Assembly (NCBI GenBank): GCA_002691645.1 | Contig: NZIP01000027.1 | Span: 310,384-354,605 of the forward strand | Origin: Flavobacteriaceae bacterium | Lineage (GTDB): Bacteria; Bacteroidota; Bacteroidia; Flavobacteriales; Flavobacteriaceae | Length of the DNA: 44,222 nt | Direction of reading: 5' to 3' | Shown here: positions 16,852-25,358 of the stretch, one piece after another | Layout: every line of letters starts with the position of its first letter | How positions within the stretch are numbered: position 1 is the first letter of the stretch | Notes under the pieces: generated by a model | Seen by the model: only the letters and a program-made list of their open reading frames with translations | What the model was told of the DNA's origin: nothing | Databases searched by the model: none | Made by a program: the position numbers and the translations under genes

Positions 16852-17184
16852 TTAATACAATAAATGTTTTTTAGAATTGCTGTTCCAGCCTGCTTGTCCC
16901 TTGTATTCAACAAAGAATATTTTTAGATCTGCTTGGGATTCATAGTCGACGTAAAAGATGGTTTTATCAGCCTGACCACTGTATTCGGTAAAGTACCATT
17001 GACCTTCATTTCCCGAGGCTTGACCTGAGTAATCCACCTTAAATACTTTTAAATCGGCACGAGAAGCATAATCAACTACAAAGACTTTTACATCAGCTTG
17101 TGAGGCATAGTCGACAGCAAATATTTCTTGTGCACTGATCAAGGTGCTACTCCATATTGATACAAGAAAAATGATATTTCGCAT
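16852..17184 (-). CDS. DUF6150-type short-repeat secreted protein
   Basis: Reading from ATG 17184 gives 110 residues with a clean signal peptide (MRNIIFLVSIWSSTLISAQ); the longer frame from 17256 adds an unlikely basic leader. The mature part is five or more tandem units of about 15 residues following the pattern (I/V)F.V(D/E)Y.(S/G)QAD.K, for example FVVDYASRADLK. This pattern is characteristic of DUF6150 proteins of Bacteroidota, with alternating beta-strand residues. Function is unknown. It is divergent from the CotH gene, with only about 75 bp between the starts. Confidence 0.7.
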   Translation of the reverse strand: MRNIIFLVSIWSSTLISAQEIFAVDYASQADVKVFVVDYASRADLKVFKVDYSGQASGNEGQWYFTEYSGQADKTIFYVDYESQADLKIFFVEYKGQAGWNSNSKKHLLY

Positions 17185-17258
17185 AGGTCTAGGTTTAGAA
17201 TGCCTTTTCAAGGTAGTAAATTGCTTAAGAACTTGGGAATTATTTGTAATTTTCAACT

Positions 17259-18638
17259 ATGAAATATACCGTATTTTCAAAAGTTTATATTCGTCCACAG
17301 CATACTCTTTTGCTCATTTTTCTATTTATTTTGAGCTGTTCAAAAGATGAGCCGATGGAGATTGATGAAGAAGAACCAAATTCAGGACCTGTGGTTTATC
17401 CTCCTTATACTTTACCCCTAGTATCGGTAGATACCTACAATCAAGAAATCCCAGACGAACCCAAAATTCCTGGAATTATGCAGGTTTCAGATCGAGGTAA
17501 TGAGTTGTTTCAAGGCCCAATTGGAATAGAGCGCAGAGGTCAATCTTCACAGTCTTTTCCAAAAAAACAGTACGGTTTAGAAACAAAGGATGCTAGTAAT
17601 CAAGATCTCGATGTTTCTATTTTAGACATGCCTCTTGAGGAGGATTGGATTTTATATGCGCCTTACAGTGATAAGTCACTTATGAGAAATGTTTTAGCCT
17701 ATGACATCGCCAGAAGCATGGGTCGATATGCTTCTAGAACCCAATTTGTGAATATGAAGCTAAATGGTCTTAATCAGGGTATTTACGTTTTTATGGAAAA
17801 GCTTAAGCGTGATAAAAACAGAATTAATATCAATAAGCTAAAGCCAGATGAAAACGAAGGTGAAGATGTAACGGGTGGCTATGTCATTAAAATTGACAAA
17901 GGACCTGATAATGATCCGCAAACTCATTTTGTATCTAATTATACAGATGTGCCAGGTTCAAGTATTCGATTTTTTTACGATTCTCCAGACTACGATGAGA
18001 TTACCGCAGCTCAAAAAGAGTATATCCAAAACTATATGTATGATTTTGAGACGGCCTTACAATCGGAGAATTTTGACGATCCCGAAACGGGATACCGCGC
18101 TTATATCGATGTGGACAGTTTTGTGGATTTTCTTATTGTCAACGAGGTTTCAAACAATGTAGATGCTTATCGAATTAGTACATGGATTACCAAAGACAAA
18201 AACGCCAAACTTTCTATGGGCCCAGTATGGGATTTTAATTTGGGCTTTGGAAATGCAAACTATTGTGGGGGTGGACAAACTGACGTTTGGTCTTTTGAAT
18301 TCAATCAACGCTGCGCAGGTGACTACTGGAATGTACCGTTTTGGTGGGAGAAGCTTATGTCAGATCCATATTTCAGAACTCAACTTAAAAATCGATGGGA
18401 GAGTTTACGCTCTGGGGTATTGAGTACTGGGCAGCTGATGGGCACCATTGATTCGTATTACGACACCTTGAACAATCTTGAAAATGCGGAGCGAAATTTC
18501 CAACGCTGGCCTGTTTTGGGCGAATGGGTTTGGCCTAATCAGTTTGTGGGCTCAACTTATGAAGAGGAGGTGAATTATCTCAAAGATTGGCTCAACCAAC
18601 GTTTGAATTGGATGGACGCTCAAATTTCACAATATTAG
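17259..18638 (+). CDS. CotH-family kinase-like lipoprotein
   Basis: This 459-residue protein has a lipobox ending at Cys27 (FLFILSC), so it is lipid-anchored. The CotH fold is recognised by RRGQSSQSFPKKQYGLE, the segment KLNGLNQGIYVFMEKLKRDKNRININKL, GGYVIKIDKG, and GPVWDFNLGFGN, in which Asp325 and Asn327 are in the expected metal-binding position. CotH from Bacillus is an atypical protein kinase phosphorylating spore-coat proteins; Bacteroidota members are extracytoplasmic with unknown targets. The gene lies 55 bp before the giant FG-GAP/haloperoxidase gene on the same strand. Confidence 0.88.
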   Translation: MKYTVFSKVYIRPQHTLLLIFLFILSCSKDEPMEIDEEEPNSGPVVYPPYTLPLVSVDTYNQEIPDEPKIPGIMQVSDRGNELFQGPIGIERRGQSSQSFPKKQYGLETKDASNQDLDVSILDMPLEEDWILYAPYSDKSLMRNVLAYDIARSMGRYASRTQFVNMKLNGLNQGIYVFMEKLKRDKNRININKLKPDENEGEDVTGGYVIKIDKGPDNDPQTHFVSNYTDVPGSSIRFFYDSPDYDEITAAQKEYIQNYMYDFETALQSENFDDPETGYRAYIDVDSFVDFLIVNEVSNNVDAYRISTWITKDKNAKLSMGPVWDFNLGFGNANYCGGGQTDVWSFEFNQRCAGDYWNVPFWWEKLMSDPYFRTQLKNRWESLRSGVLSTGQLMGTIDSYYDTLNNLENAERNFQRWPVLGEWVWPNQFVGSTYEEEVNYLKDWLNQRLNWMDAQISQY

Positions 18639-18665
18639 TTGAGGTTTTCGCATTGATATAGACCT

Positions 18666-18673
18666 TAACTTTG
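18666..18673 (+). promoter_or_regulatory. Candidate -7 element (TAACTTTG) before the giant fusion gene
   Basis: This is an exact match to TAnnTTTG, 20 bp before the ATG at 18694. A proper TTTG -33 element is missing; only TTTT at 18645-18648 has suitable spacing of 17 bp. It may give the 1351-residue gene a promoter of its own, separate from CotH. Confidence 0.35.
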
Positions 18674-18693
18674 TAGAGAACACGAGAAAGGCT

Positions 18694-21600
18694 ATGAATA
18701 TTTTGCAAAAACTTGATAGGTTTTTAATACGCAGTAAATCTGTTTTGGTTTTTTGCGGTCTACTCGCGCAAGGAACTCTGATTTTTGCTCAAGATTTTCA
18801 GCAAATAACATCCTACACAGGAATAACACAAGTCGCCGATAACAATGGATTGGCTGTTGCAGACTTTGATAGTGATGGTGATTTAGATCTTTTTATTGTC
18901 GCCATAGAAGATAACGGGAGTGCTGATCAATACCAGCGCAGTCGATTGTTTTCCAATAATAATGACGGAACTTTTACCGATGTCACCGATCAAAGTGGAT
19001 TGGCTGATTTATACCCCGAGGCTGAGGAAGGATTGGCTACGACTCCGCCTTTTGTAGGATATCAATACGGTGCATTTTGGGGAGACTACGACAATGATGG
19101 TTATCCCGATTTACTACTCACCAGTCGCTTTAAGATTCATTTGTTTCACAATCAAAAAGATGGAACTTTCTTGGATGTAAGTGCAAGTTCAGGGCTTGAC
19201 CAAGTCATAGATGATTCCGCAATCAACGACGCCACATGGTTTGACTACAACAAGGATGGCTATTTAGACTTATACATCTCAAACTGGGAATTAAAAACCG
19301 AATTAAATCTCCTCTATAAGGGAAACGGAGACGGTACTTTTGAAAATGTCAGTTCCATCATACAAGGAAGTACTCCTGCCCCTTCTTACCAAAGTATCCC
19401 CTATGATTTTAATGATGACGGTTGGTTAGATTTACTCATTGCTAATGATGATGGCGGATTGAATGAAATTTTAATCAATGAACAGGGTAATTCATTCGTG
19501 CAGGCGACTGCGACTTTAGGATTTGAGCGCGATAAAGATGACATGGGTATTGCTATTGGAGACCCAGACAACGATGGAAATTTTGACTTTGTACTCACAG
19601 CAATTAACGAAAATGGATTTTTTCGAAATCGTGGAGACAACACTTTTGAAGATGTCGCAGCTCAGCTGGGTGTTGAGCAAACCGAATTTGCTTGGGCAGT
19701 AACTTTTACTGACTTTGATCACGACAAAGATGAAGACTTGTTTATACTCAACGGTTATACCAAGAGAGAATTAACACGCAATTATTATTTTGAAAATAAT
19801 TCGAGTAGTACACAACTATTATTTAATGATCGCAGCACTCAATTGGGATTTGAAGCTGTAAATAACACCCTTTCTCAAGCGGTATTCGATTTTGATAAAG
19901 ATGGTGATTTAGATATTGCTGTGACAAGTCCTGAAGACGCCTTACTTTTTTACGAGAACAAAACCATTGAGTTCACCCAAGAATCTTCTGAAACGAATTG
20001 GTTGATGATAGAACTTGAAGGAAGCACTTCAAATCGAGATGCAATTGGTACTAAGCTGATGGTAGAAACCGCAGAGGGATCAATGTATCGCTATTATACG
20101 GGAAAAAGTATTCTCGCACAAAACCTACAAGCTGTGCATTTTGGATTAGGTGATACCAATGAGGTTTTAAGTGTTAGTATAAACTGGCCATCAGGCTTAA
20201 CGGAGGTTTATCAAAATTACCAAGCCAATTCTTATTTAAAAATTAAAGAAGGTCAGGGGGTAAGTGTAATTGCTTATGAGGCAAGTCAAAAGGTATACGG
20301 TTGTATGGATGTCAATTCGTGTAATTACAATCCTTATGCTACCATTGCTACGAATTATTGTCGTTCTGTCGATAGAAAGAACCTTACAGGTAAGCGCAAT
20401 GTTGGCTTTAACAGCACTGAGACCTATGTCTATCCTAAAAGTGAATTCAGCACCTTAACATGGAGTGTAACCGGCGGAGAAATCATCGAAAATCAAGGCA
20501 ACGGAAGTGTGGTCATTCAATGGGGTGAGAGTCCTGAAGGTGAAATCGTTCTCGTTGAAAATATTGGATCTTGTAGCTCAGGAGAACTGCGTTTTGATAT
20601 TAACATCAGGGATGAGAATCAGCAAAATGAAGACTTTTCAATTGCACGCTCGTGGAATGAGGTCTTACTTGAAATGATTCGCAAGGATTTTGCGCGACCA
20701 ACAGTTCATGCCCGAAACTTGTTTCACACCAGCGTGGCGATGTATGACGCCTGGTCGGTATATGAAGATACAGCCAAAGCCTATTTGTTAGGTAATGAGG
20801 TGCATGGGTTTACAAGTACGTTTGACGGCTTTACCACTTCGATGAATAAAGAAGAGGCGCAAATTGAGAGTATCAGTTATGCTGTTTATCGCCTATTGGA
20901 ACACCGCTTTACAAACACCCCTAACCCCGAAATTTCCAAACAAATTATTGAAGAAAAAATGGCTGTTCTCGGATTGGATATCAATTTTAGCAGTACAGAC
21001 TATTCAGGTGGTGATCCAAGGGCATTGGGAAATTATATTGCGCAACAGGTCATAAGTTATGGACTTCAAGACGGTTCCAATGAGCTCAACTCCTTTGCGA
21101 GTCGCTTTTATGAAGCTGTTAACGAACCTCTTATTCTCAATACTAATTCATCTTTGGCGGATATTAACCCCAACAGATGGCAACCCTTGTCATTTGATTT
21201 CTTTATCGATCAAAGTGGGAATTTAATTGCAGACAGTACACCAGAGTTTATCGGTCCTGAATGGGGTAATGTGAGTCCTTTTTCTCTAGCGAGTTCTGAT
21301 CGAAAAATTTTCAGTCGAAATGGCGGAAGTTATGCCGTGTATCACGACCCTGGTGCTCCTCCACAAGTAGATGAAGACACTTATAAATGGGCCTTTAGTA
21401 TGGTTTCAAAGTGGGGATCACATTTAGATGCCGACGATGGGGTCATGTGGGATATCTCTCCTGCGGCCATAGGTGCAGTGGATTATAGAAACTTCCCGTC
21501 TTCTTTTGAAGAGATGCCTAATTTTTACGATGAACTCGAGGGTAATGATATCGGTGAGGGAAGAGCCGTAAACCCATTTACATCAACACCCTATGACACC

Positions 21601-22749
21601 CAAATGGTTCCAAGAGGAGATTATACAAGAGTTCTTGCTGAATTCTGGGCAGATGGACCAGACTCTGAAACACCACCCGGACATTGGTTTACCATATTAA
21701 ATTATGTCAGTGATAATCCAATACTCATAAAACGATTTAAAGGAGAAGGTCCTGTTTTGAGTGATTTAGAATGGGAAGTTAAATCGTATTTAATTCTTGG
21801 TGGAGCCATGCATGATGTGGCCATTGCTGCCTGGGGTTCTAAAGGTTGGTATGATTATATACGCCCTATTTCGGCTATACGTTATATGGCAGAAAAGGGA
21901 CAGAGTAGTGATGAGAGCTTAAGCAATTATCATCCTGACGGAATCCCTCTTCAACAAGGGTATATTGAAGTGATTCAAGAAGGAGATCCTTTAGCAGGAA
22001 ACTCTGGAGAGCACATAGGGAAAATCAAACTATTTTCATGGAAAGGGCATGAATACATCGAAGACAGCAGCCTAGATCAAGCTGGGGTTGGATGGATTTT
22101 AGCTGAAAATTGGTGGCCCTATCAAAGACCAACCTTTGTTACTCCACCTTTTGCAGGATATGTCTCAGGTCATTCGACCTTTTCGAGAGCTGCGGCTGAA
22201 GTATTGACTTTGTTTACTGGAGACGAATATTTTCCTGGAGGAATGGGTGAATTTAAAGCGACTCAAAATGAATTTTTAGTTTTTGAACAAGGGCCATCAG
22301 TGGATGTTACTCTGCAATGGGCAACCTATAGAGATGCTGCTGATCAATGTAGCCTATCCAGAATTTGGGGAGGTATACACCCTCCAATAGACGATATACC
22401 AGGACGTCTTATGGGTAGACAAATCGGAATAAATGCAGTCGCCTTTGCGGAATCTTATTTTGAAGAAGATGAACCAGAACCGGAGCTTCCTGAGCCTGAA
22501 TTGAGTTTAAAGGTTTATCCAAATCCAATAGTATCTGGTTCTGATGAATTTTATATCAGTGGTACAGAACAGGATGACCTATTTCAGCTTTTTGATCTAG
22601 CAGGAAAAAAATTGGGAATTGAGCGTATTAATTATGATGCATTGACAAAAATCAGTACACTGAAAATTTCAGGTAGTGTCGTAACCGGTTTTTATGTATT
22701 GAAAATCAACAGCGAAGAGTCCTTTAAAATTGTGATTGCGCGCAACTAA
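18694..22749 (+). CDS. FG-GAP/ASPIC-UnbV plus vanadium-haloperoxidase-like fusion with T9SS tail
   Basis: This is a 1351-residue secreted multidomain protein. After a signal peptide ending near IFAQ, residues 35-430 hold VCBS/FG-GAP beta-propeller repeats with calcium loops such as DFDSDGDLD and DYDNDGYPD. An ASPIC/UnbV domain follows (about 435-525), then a cysteine-bearing linker YGCMDVNSCNYNPYAT and a PKD-like segment. Residues 649-1262 match vanadium-dependent haloperoxidases of the PAP2 superfamily. All three vanadate-site motifs are present: Lys1050-x6-Arg1057-Pro, SGH at 1158-1160, and SR(1223)-x5-His1229-x3-Asp1233. Residues from about 1270 form a T9SS type A sorting domain (VYPNP... 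FYVLKI). Whether it oxidises halide or acts as a phosphatase is not decidable here. Cell-surface delivery is well supported. Confidence 0.88.
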   Translation: MNILQKLDRFLIRSKSVLVFCGLLAQGTLIFAQDFQQITSYTGITQVADNNGLAVADFDSDGDLDLFIVAIEDNGSADQYQRSRLFSNNNDGTFTDVTDQSGLADLYPEAEEGLATTPPFVGYQYGAFWGDYDNDGYPDLLLTSRFKIHLFHNQKDGTFLDVSASSGLDQVIDDSAINDATWFDYNKDGYLDLYISNWELKTELNLLYKGNGDGTFENVSSIIQGSTPAPSYQSIPYDFNDDGWLDLLIANDDGGLNEILINEQGNSFVQATATLGFERDKDDMGIAIGDPDNDGNFDFVLTAINENGFFRNRGDNTFEDVAAQLGVEQTEFAWAVTFTDFDHDKDEDLFILNGYTKRELTRNYYFENNSSSTQLLFNDRSTQLGFEAVNNTLSQAVFDFDKDGDLDIAVTSPEDALLFYENKTIEFTQESSETNWLMIELEGSTSNRDAIGTKLMVETAEGSMYRYYTGKSILAQNLQAVHFGLGDTNEVLSVSINWPSGLTEVYQNYQANSYLKIKEGQGVSVIAYEASQKVYGCMDVNSCNYNPYATIATNYCRSVDRKNLTGKRNVGFNSTETYVYPKSEFSTLTWSVTGGEIIENQGNGSVVIQWGESPEGEIVLVENIGSCSSGELRFDINIRDENQQNEDFSIARSWNEVLLEMIRKDFARPTVHARNLFHTSVAMYDAWSVYEDTAKAYLLGNEVHGFTSTFDGFTTSMNKEEAQIESISYAVYRLLEHRFTNTPNPEISKQIIEEKMAVLGLDINFSSTDYSGGDPRALGNYIAQQVISYGLQDGSNELNSFASRFYEAVNEPLILNTNSSLADINPNRWQPLSFDFFIDQSGNLIADSTPEFIGPEWGNVSPFSLASSDRKIFSRNGGSYAVYHDPGAPPQVDEDTYKWAFSMVSKWGSHLDADDGVMWDISPAAIGAVDYRNFPSSFEEMPNFYDELEGNDIGEGRAVNPFTSTPYDTQMVPRGDYTRVLAEFWADGPDSETPPGHWFTILNYVSDNPILIKRFKGEGPVLSDLEWEVKSYLILGGAMHDVAIAAWGSKGWYDYIRPISAIRYMAEKGQSSDESLSNYHPDGIPLQQGYIEVIQEGDPLAGNSGEHIGKIKLFSWKGHEYIEDSSLDQAGVGWILAENWWPYQRPTFVTPPFAGYVSGHSTFSRAAAEVLTLFTGDEYFPGGMGEFKATQNEFLVFEQGPSVDVTLQWATYRDAADQCSLSRIWGGIHPPIDDIPGRLMGRQIGINAVAFAESYFEEDEPEPELPEPELSLKVYPNPIVSGSDEFYISGTEQDDLFQLFDLAGKKLGIERINYDALTKISTLKISGSVVTGFYVLKINSEESFKIVIARN

Positions 22750-22967
22750 TTACCATTCTCACAGGCGCCGCTAGTATAATCTACGATTCCTTCTGCTTCT
22801 GCTGAACAAGAGTTTGCATAGGTCACATTATTACAACCACATACCGGAACGTATTCTGCGGTGCAAATTGCATCTGTTTGAGGGTCTAATACACAGTCGT
22901 AGTAAGGTTCATCTGGACCACATTTTGAAGACAAGAGAAGTATTGATGTAATGAAAAACAGACGCAT
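22746..22967 (-). CDS. Kazal-type protease-inhibitor lipoprotein
   Basis: This 73-residue protein has a short hydrophobic leader (LFFITSILLLSSKC) and probable lipidation at the Cys near residue 16, although the lipobox has an unusual Lys before the Cys. The rest is one small Kazal-like domain: CTAEYVPVCGCNNVTYANSC, with spacing and the NVTYANSC core typical of the family. Bacterial Kazal lipoproteins may inhibit serine proteases at the cell surface. The stop overlaps that of the haloperoxidase fusion on the opposite strand. The ATG follows directly on the stop codon of the 31-aa membrane peptide gene. Confidence 0.82.
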   Translation of the reverse strand: MRLFFITSILLLSSKCGPDEPYYDCVLDPQTDAICTAEYVPVCGCNNVTYANSCSAEAEGIVDYTSGACENGN

Positions 22968-23063
22968 TTAAATGGTTTGAAAGAATACGGCCTTTAAGAT
23001 AATAAAAGTTAAAGCTATTCCGATAATTACACCAATACCTATAGATGTTAGAACAGCCTTCAT
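22968..23063 (-). CDS. 31-residue single-helix membrane peptide
   Basis: Reads MKAVLTSIGIGVIIGIAL, then TFIILKAVFFQTI and TAA: one transmembrane helix with a positively charged start. It is too short for usual gene callers. Support comes from the composition and the exact junction: its TAA (22970-22968) is followed at once by the ATG of the Kazal gene (22967), which implies coupled translation. No function is known; stand-alone helices of this kind often bind and modulate a membrane complex. Confidence 0.6.
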   Translation of the reverse strand: MKAVLTSIGIGVIIGIALTFIILKAVFFQTI

Positions 23064-23066
23064 AAC

Positions 23067-23216
23067 TCAATTTAGTTCTGGAATTTGGCACAAAAGATTG
23101 ATCTTCTTTTGAAATTTAGTTTCATTTTGAAATAAATTATTGATGACCTCTTGGCGCTCTTTATGGGTAAGAATAAGTTCTTGAAAGTCAATATTTACGC
23201 CATGCGCTTTAATCAT
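23067..23216 (-). CDS. 49-residue charged small protein
   Basis: Begins MIKAHGVNIDFQELILTHKE and ends LLCQIPELN; predicted mostly helical (KERQEVINNLFQNETKFQKKI). The stop (23069-23067) lies 3 bp before the start of the 31-aa membrane peptide, so the three small genes would form one micro-operon read leftward. The family is not recognised. The frame stays open upstream of ATG 23216, so the start is not certain. The 180 bp between it and the DUF819 gene is AT-rich and holds no other convincing gene. Confidence 0.45.
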   Translation of the reverse strand: MIKAHGVNIDFQELILTHKERQEVINNLFQNETKFQKKINLLCQIPELN

Positions 23217-23396
23217 GAATGTAGAGATTTGTGTAATTGGTCGGGATAAAGATACACTTAATCGATATTTTTGACATCATAAATTAATCTTTTTTTTCTA
23301 ATCAAATGAAAATGAATGGATTAAAACAAAAAATATATGAAGTAATGTGGATTTTTCTTACAAACAAATTAATGTCTTTTAATTTGAAATTAAGCC

Positions 23397-24533
23397 TTAG
23401 AGTAGGTAAACCACTAAAAAACCTAAATAGGTACCTAAAGCGTTTCCTAGCGTTCCAACTAAGATGGCAGGCAAGATCAATTCATTTCTTTTAAAGGTTT
23501 CGGCTAATGCGATAGCTGTTGTTCCTCCACCCACATTAGCTTGACTTACGATGGCAATCATTTGCCAATCTCTGTAGAACAATCCTCCAATCAGCACAGT
23601 TCCAATGCCGTGTAATAACACTGCTATACTTGTAAATAGTAGTAAGCTAACACCTATTTCTTTTAAAGCGCTCACAGCGGAGAGTTCACAATACGCTCCA
23701 ATAACGGCTAGAAATAGATTGACCAAAAATAGACCTAAGGTGTGACTTCCTTTGAGTTTTGAAACTGCTGGGATTTGTGCGAGTAATATACCTAGGGTAG
23801 ATAAAATCAAAATAAAGGGGACTTTTGGAAAGTATTCCGATAAAAGGTCTGACACTAAAAAAGCGGCTACACCTAAGAAACTCAACCAAACTAAAGAATG
23901 CATATCAATGGCGGACTCTGTTCGCTCGGTAACCGTATGAGCTTTTGCTGCATCTTGTTTTTTAGATTTCCAAATCTTGTGCATAAAAATGGGTATGGTC
24001 AAAGTGACGATAATCCATAATGTGGTTACTACATTGTCTACCGCAATTGTCCCTGCGTAGAGTACGCCTTTTTTCTGAAAGTCGTATTCTAAGGCGATGG
24101 CATTGAAATTGACACTTCCACCCGTGTATGTGCCAGTTAACATACCTGCGATAATGCGAGCGTCTTCACCTAGTGTTTTTTCTGGAGAGATAATCATCCA
24201 TGCCAATAAAATGCCTAAGGTGGTCATAACTGATCCTATGAGGAACAAACCAATCATGGGTAAGCCTGCCTTTCGAATAGAGGCTAAATTCACATTGAGT
24301 AAGAGAAAAAAGATTGAAACCGGAGCAATGTAGGTGAATATACTATCGTACAGCGGTATGCTGTTTGAAGCCGAAGGAATCAACTTTAAATTAGCTGCTA
24401 CGGCTGTAAATACGATAACTAATAATGATGCACCGACTTGTTTACCCCACTTTGTTTTGGCCGCTTGTGATGCCAGAATTAGCATTAAAAACAGCACTGC
24501 TAACACATAAATGATATTCGATGTAAAGCTCAT
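23397..24533 (-). CDS. DUF819 family integral membrane protein
   Basis: This 378-residue protein has about ten hydrophobic helices (for example VLAVLFLMLILASQ, VSIFFLLLNVNLASI, GIGTVLIGGLFY). The segment GMLTGTYTGGSVNFNAIALEY and the matching C-terminal QANVGGGTTAIALAETF form an internal pair of glycine-rich re-entrant-like motifs, as in DUF819 proteins, which are thought to be transporters related to the GltS-type fold. The substrate is unknown. It starts 61 bp after the LolA-like gene on the same strand and may be a loosely attached member of that operon. Confidence 0.8.
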   Translation of the reverse strand: MSFTSNIIYVLAVLFLMLILASQAAKTKWGKQVGASLLVIVFTAVAANLKLIPSASNSIPLYDSIFTYIAPVSIFFLLLNVNLASIRKAGLPMIGLFLIGSVMTTLGILLAWMIISPEKTLGEDARIIAGMLTGTYTGGSVNFNAIALEYDFQKKGVLYAGTIAVDNVVTTLWIIVTLTIPIFMHKIWKSKKQDAAKAHTVTERTESAIDMHSLVWLSFLGVAAFLVSDLLSEYFPKVPFILILSTLGILLAQIPAVSKLKGSHTLGLFLVNLFLAVIGAYCELSAVSALKEIGVSLLLFTSIAVLLHGIGTVLIGGLFYRDWQMIAIVSQANVGGGTTAIALAETFKRNELILPAILVGTLGNALGTYLGFLVVYLL

Positions 24534-24594
24534 AATATTCTTTCTTAAAAGGTTTCTTTAAGTCGCATCTCTTCAATAAAATCCATTCCAAAAC

Positions 24595-25347
24595 TCAGTT
24601 TTTAAGTGTGGATTTTAGAAAAAGTCGATCGGCAATAGCTGGATTAAAAATGATTTCATTGACTATAAAATCAGTGCCTTGACCGTCTTTGAGCATATCC
24701 TTGTAGTTGATTTTGGTGGGATACCAACGGCCTTGAATTTGCTTGACCTCACTCAAACTGGTTTTTTTAAGCAGTTTACCGCTTTTGGCATAGAGCTCTT
24801 CTTTGAGTGGAACAAAGCGCGCTGTGTCAATCCAAAGTATTCTTTTGTAATAGCTGACATCTTCAACCTTGGCCAATAATTCCATCTTATAGGTTTGACG
24901 ATTATCTAATTCTTCAATACTTAGAGTACTTGCGGTATAGATGTCGGTTAACTTGCGCTCCTCCATCATGTCTTCGTAAGAAAGATCAGAACCCATAACA
25001 GATTGACGCAATAAATGACCAGAGAGTTGAATGATACGGTCTGTAGCTGGTGAGTAGATCCAAAGTCGATCTTCTAATTTTAGCATTTTAGTTCCTTTTT
25101 CACGCTCTGGAGAAAGGTATTCGGTAAAATGCTTATCACTACCTCTCGAGTAACCTTTTGATTTTATGGTGCGGCTTTTTCGCTTGCCGTAAACGATCAT
25201 TTCTGAGCTTACAATTTGAGTGTCAGCAATCATATTTGCATCTACCTTTTTGAGAATTTCATCAGCAGTTATGCTTGTGCTTTGGCCTTGAAGTGTCAAG
25301 GAAGATCCAAAAATGAAAAGAAGTACTATTCTTGAAATGCTATTCAT
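24595..25347 (-). CDS. LolA-like outer-membrane lipoprotein-sorting protein
   Basis: This 250-residue periplasmic protein has a signal peptide (ISRIVLLFIFGSSLTLQGQ). It resembles the 'outer membrane lipoprotein-sorting protein' group with the LolA/LolB half-barrel fold: ITADEILKKVDANM at the mature N-terminus, then YLSPEREKGTKMLKLEDRLWIY, QSVMGSDLSYEDMME, and VPLKEELYAKSGKLLKK. Such proteins carry lipidated or hydrophobic cargo across the periplasm. It lies 11 bp after the second permease gene, which strongly suggests it accepts cargo from that ABC transporter. It is not the housekeeping LolA by size (250 aa against about 200). Confidence 0.85.
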   Translation of the reverse strand: MNSISRIVLLFIFGSSLTLQGQSTSITADEILKKVDANMIADTQIVSSEMIVYGKRKSRTIKSKGYSRGSDKHFTEYLSPEREKGTKMLKLEDRLWIYSPATDRIIQLSGHLLRQSVMGSDLSYEDMMEERKLTDIYTASTLSIEELDNRQTYKMELLAKVEDVSYYKRILWIDTARFVPLKEELYAKSGKLLKKTSLSEVKQIQGRWYPTKINYKDMLKDGQGTDFIVNEIIFNPAIADRLFLKSTLKN

Positions 25348-25358
25348 AAGTCGTAAAG

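Noticed and set aside
22909-23091. 60-residue minus-strand frame across the small-gene cluster
   Set aside because: It overlaps both the 31-aa peptide and the Kazal start in another frame; those frames have clear signal or membrane composition while this one does not.
23306-23494. 62-residue plus-strand frame starting MKMNGLKQK
   Set aside because: Most of it is antisense to the end of the DUF819 gene, composition is erratic, and the AT-rich leader explains the chance opening.
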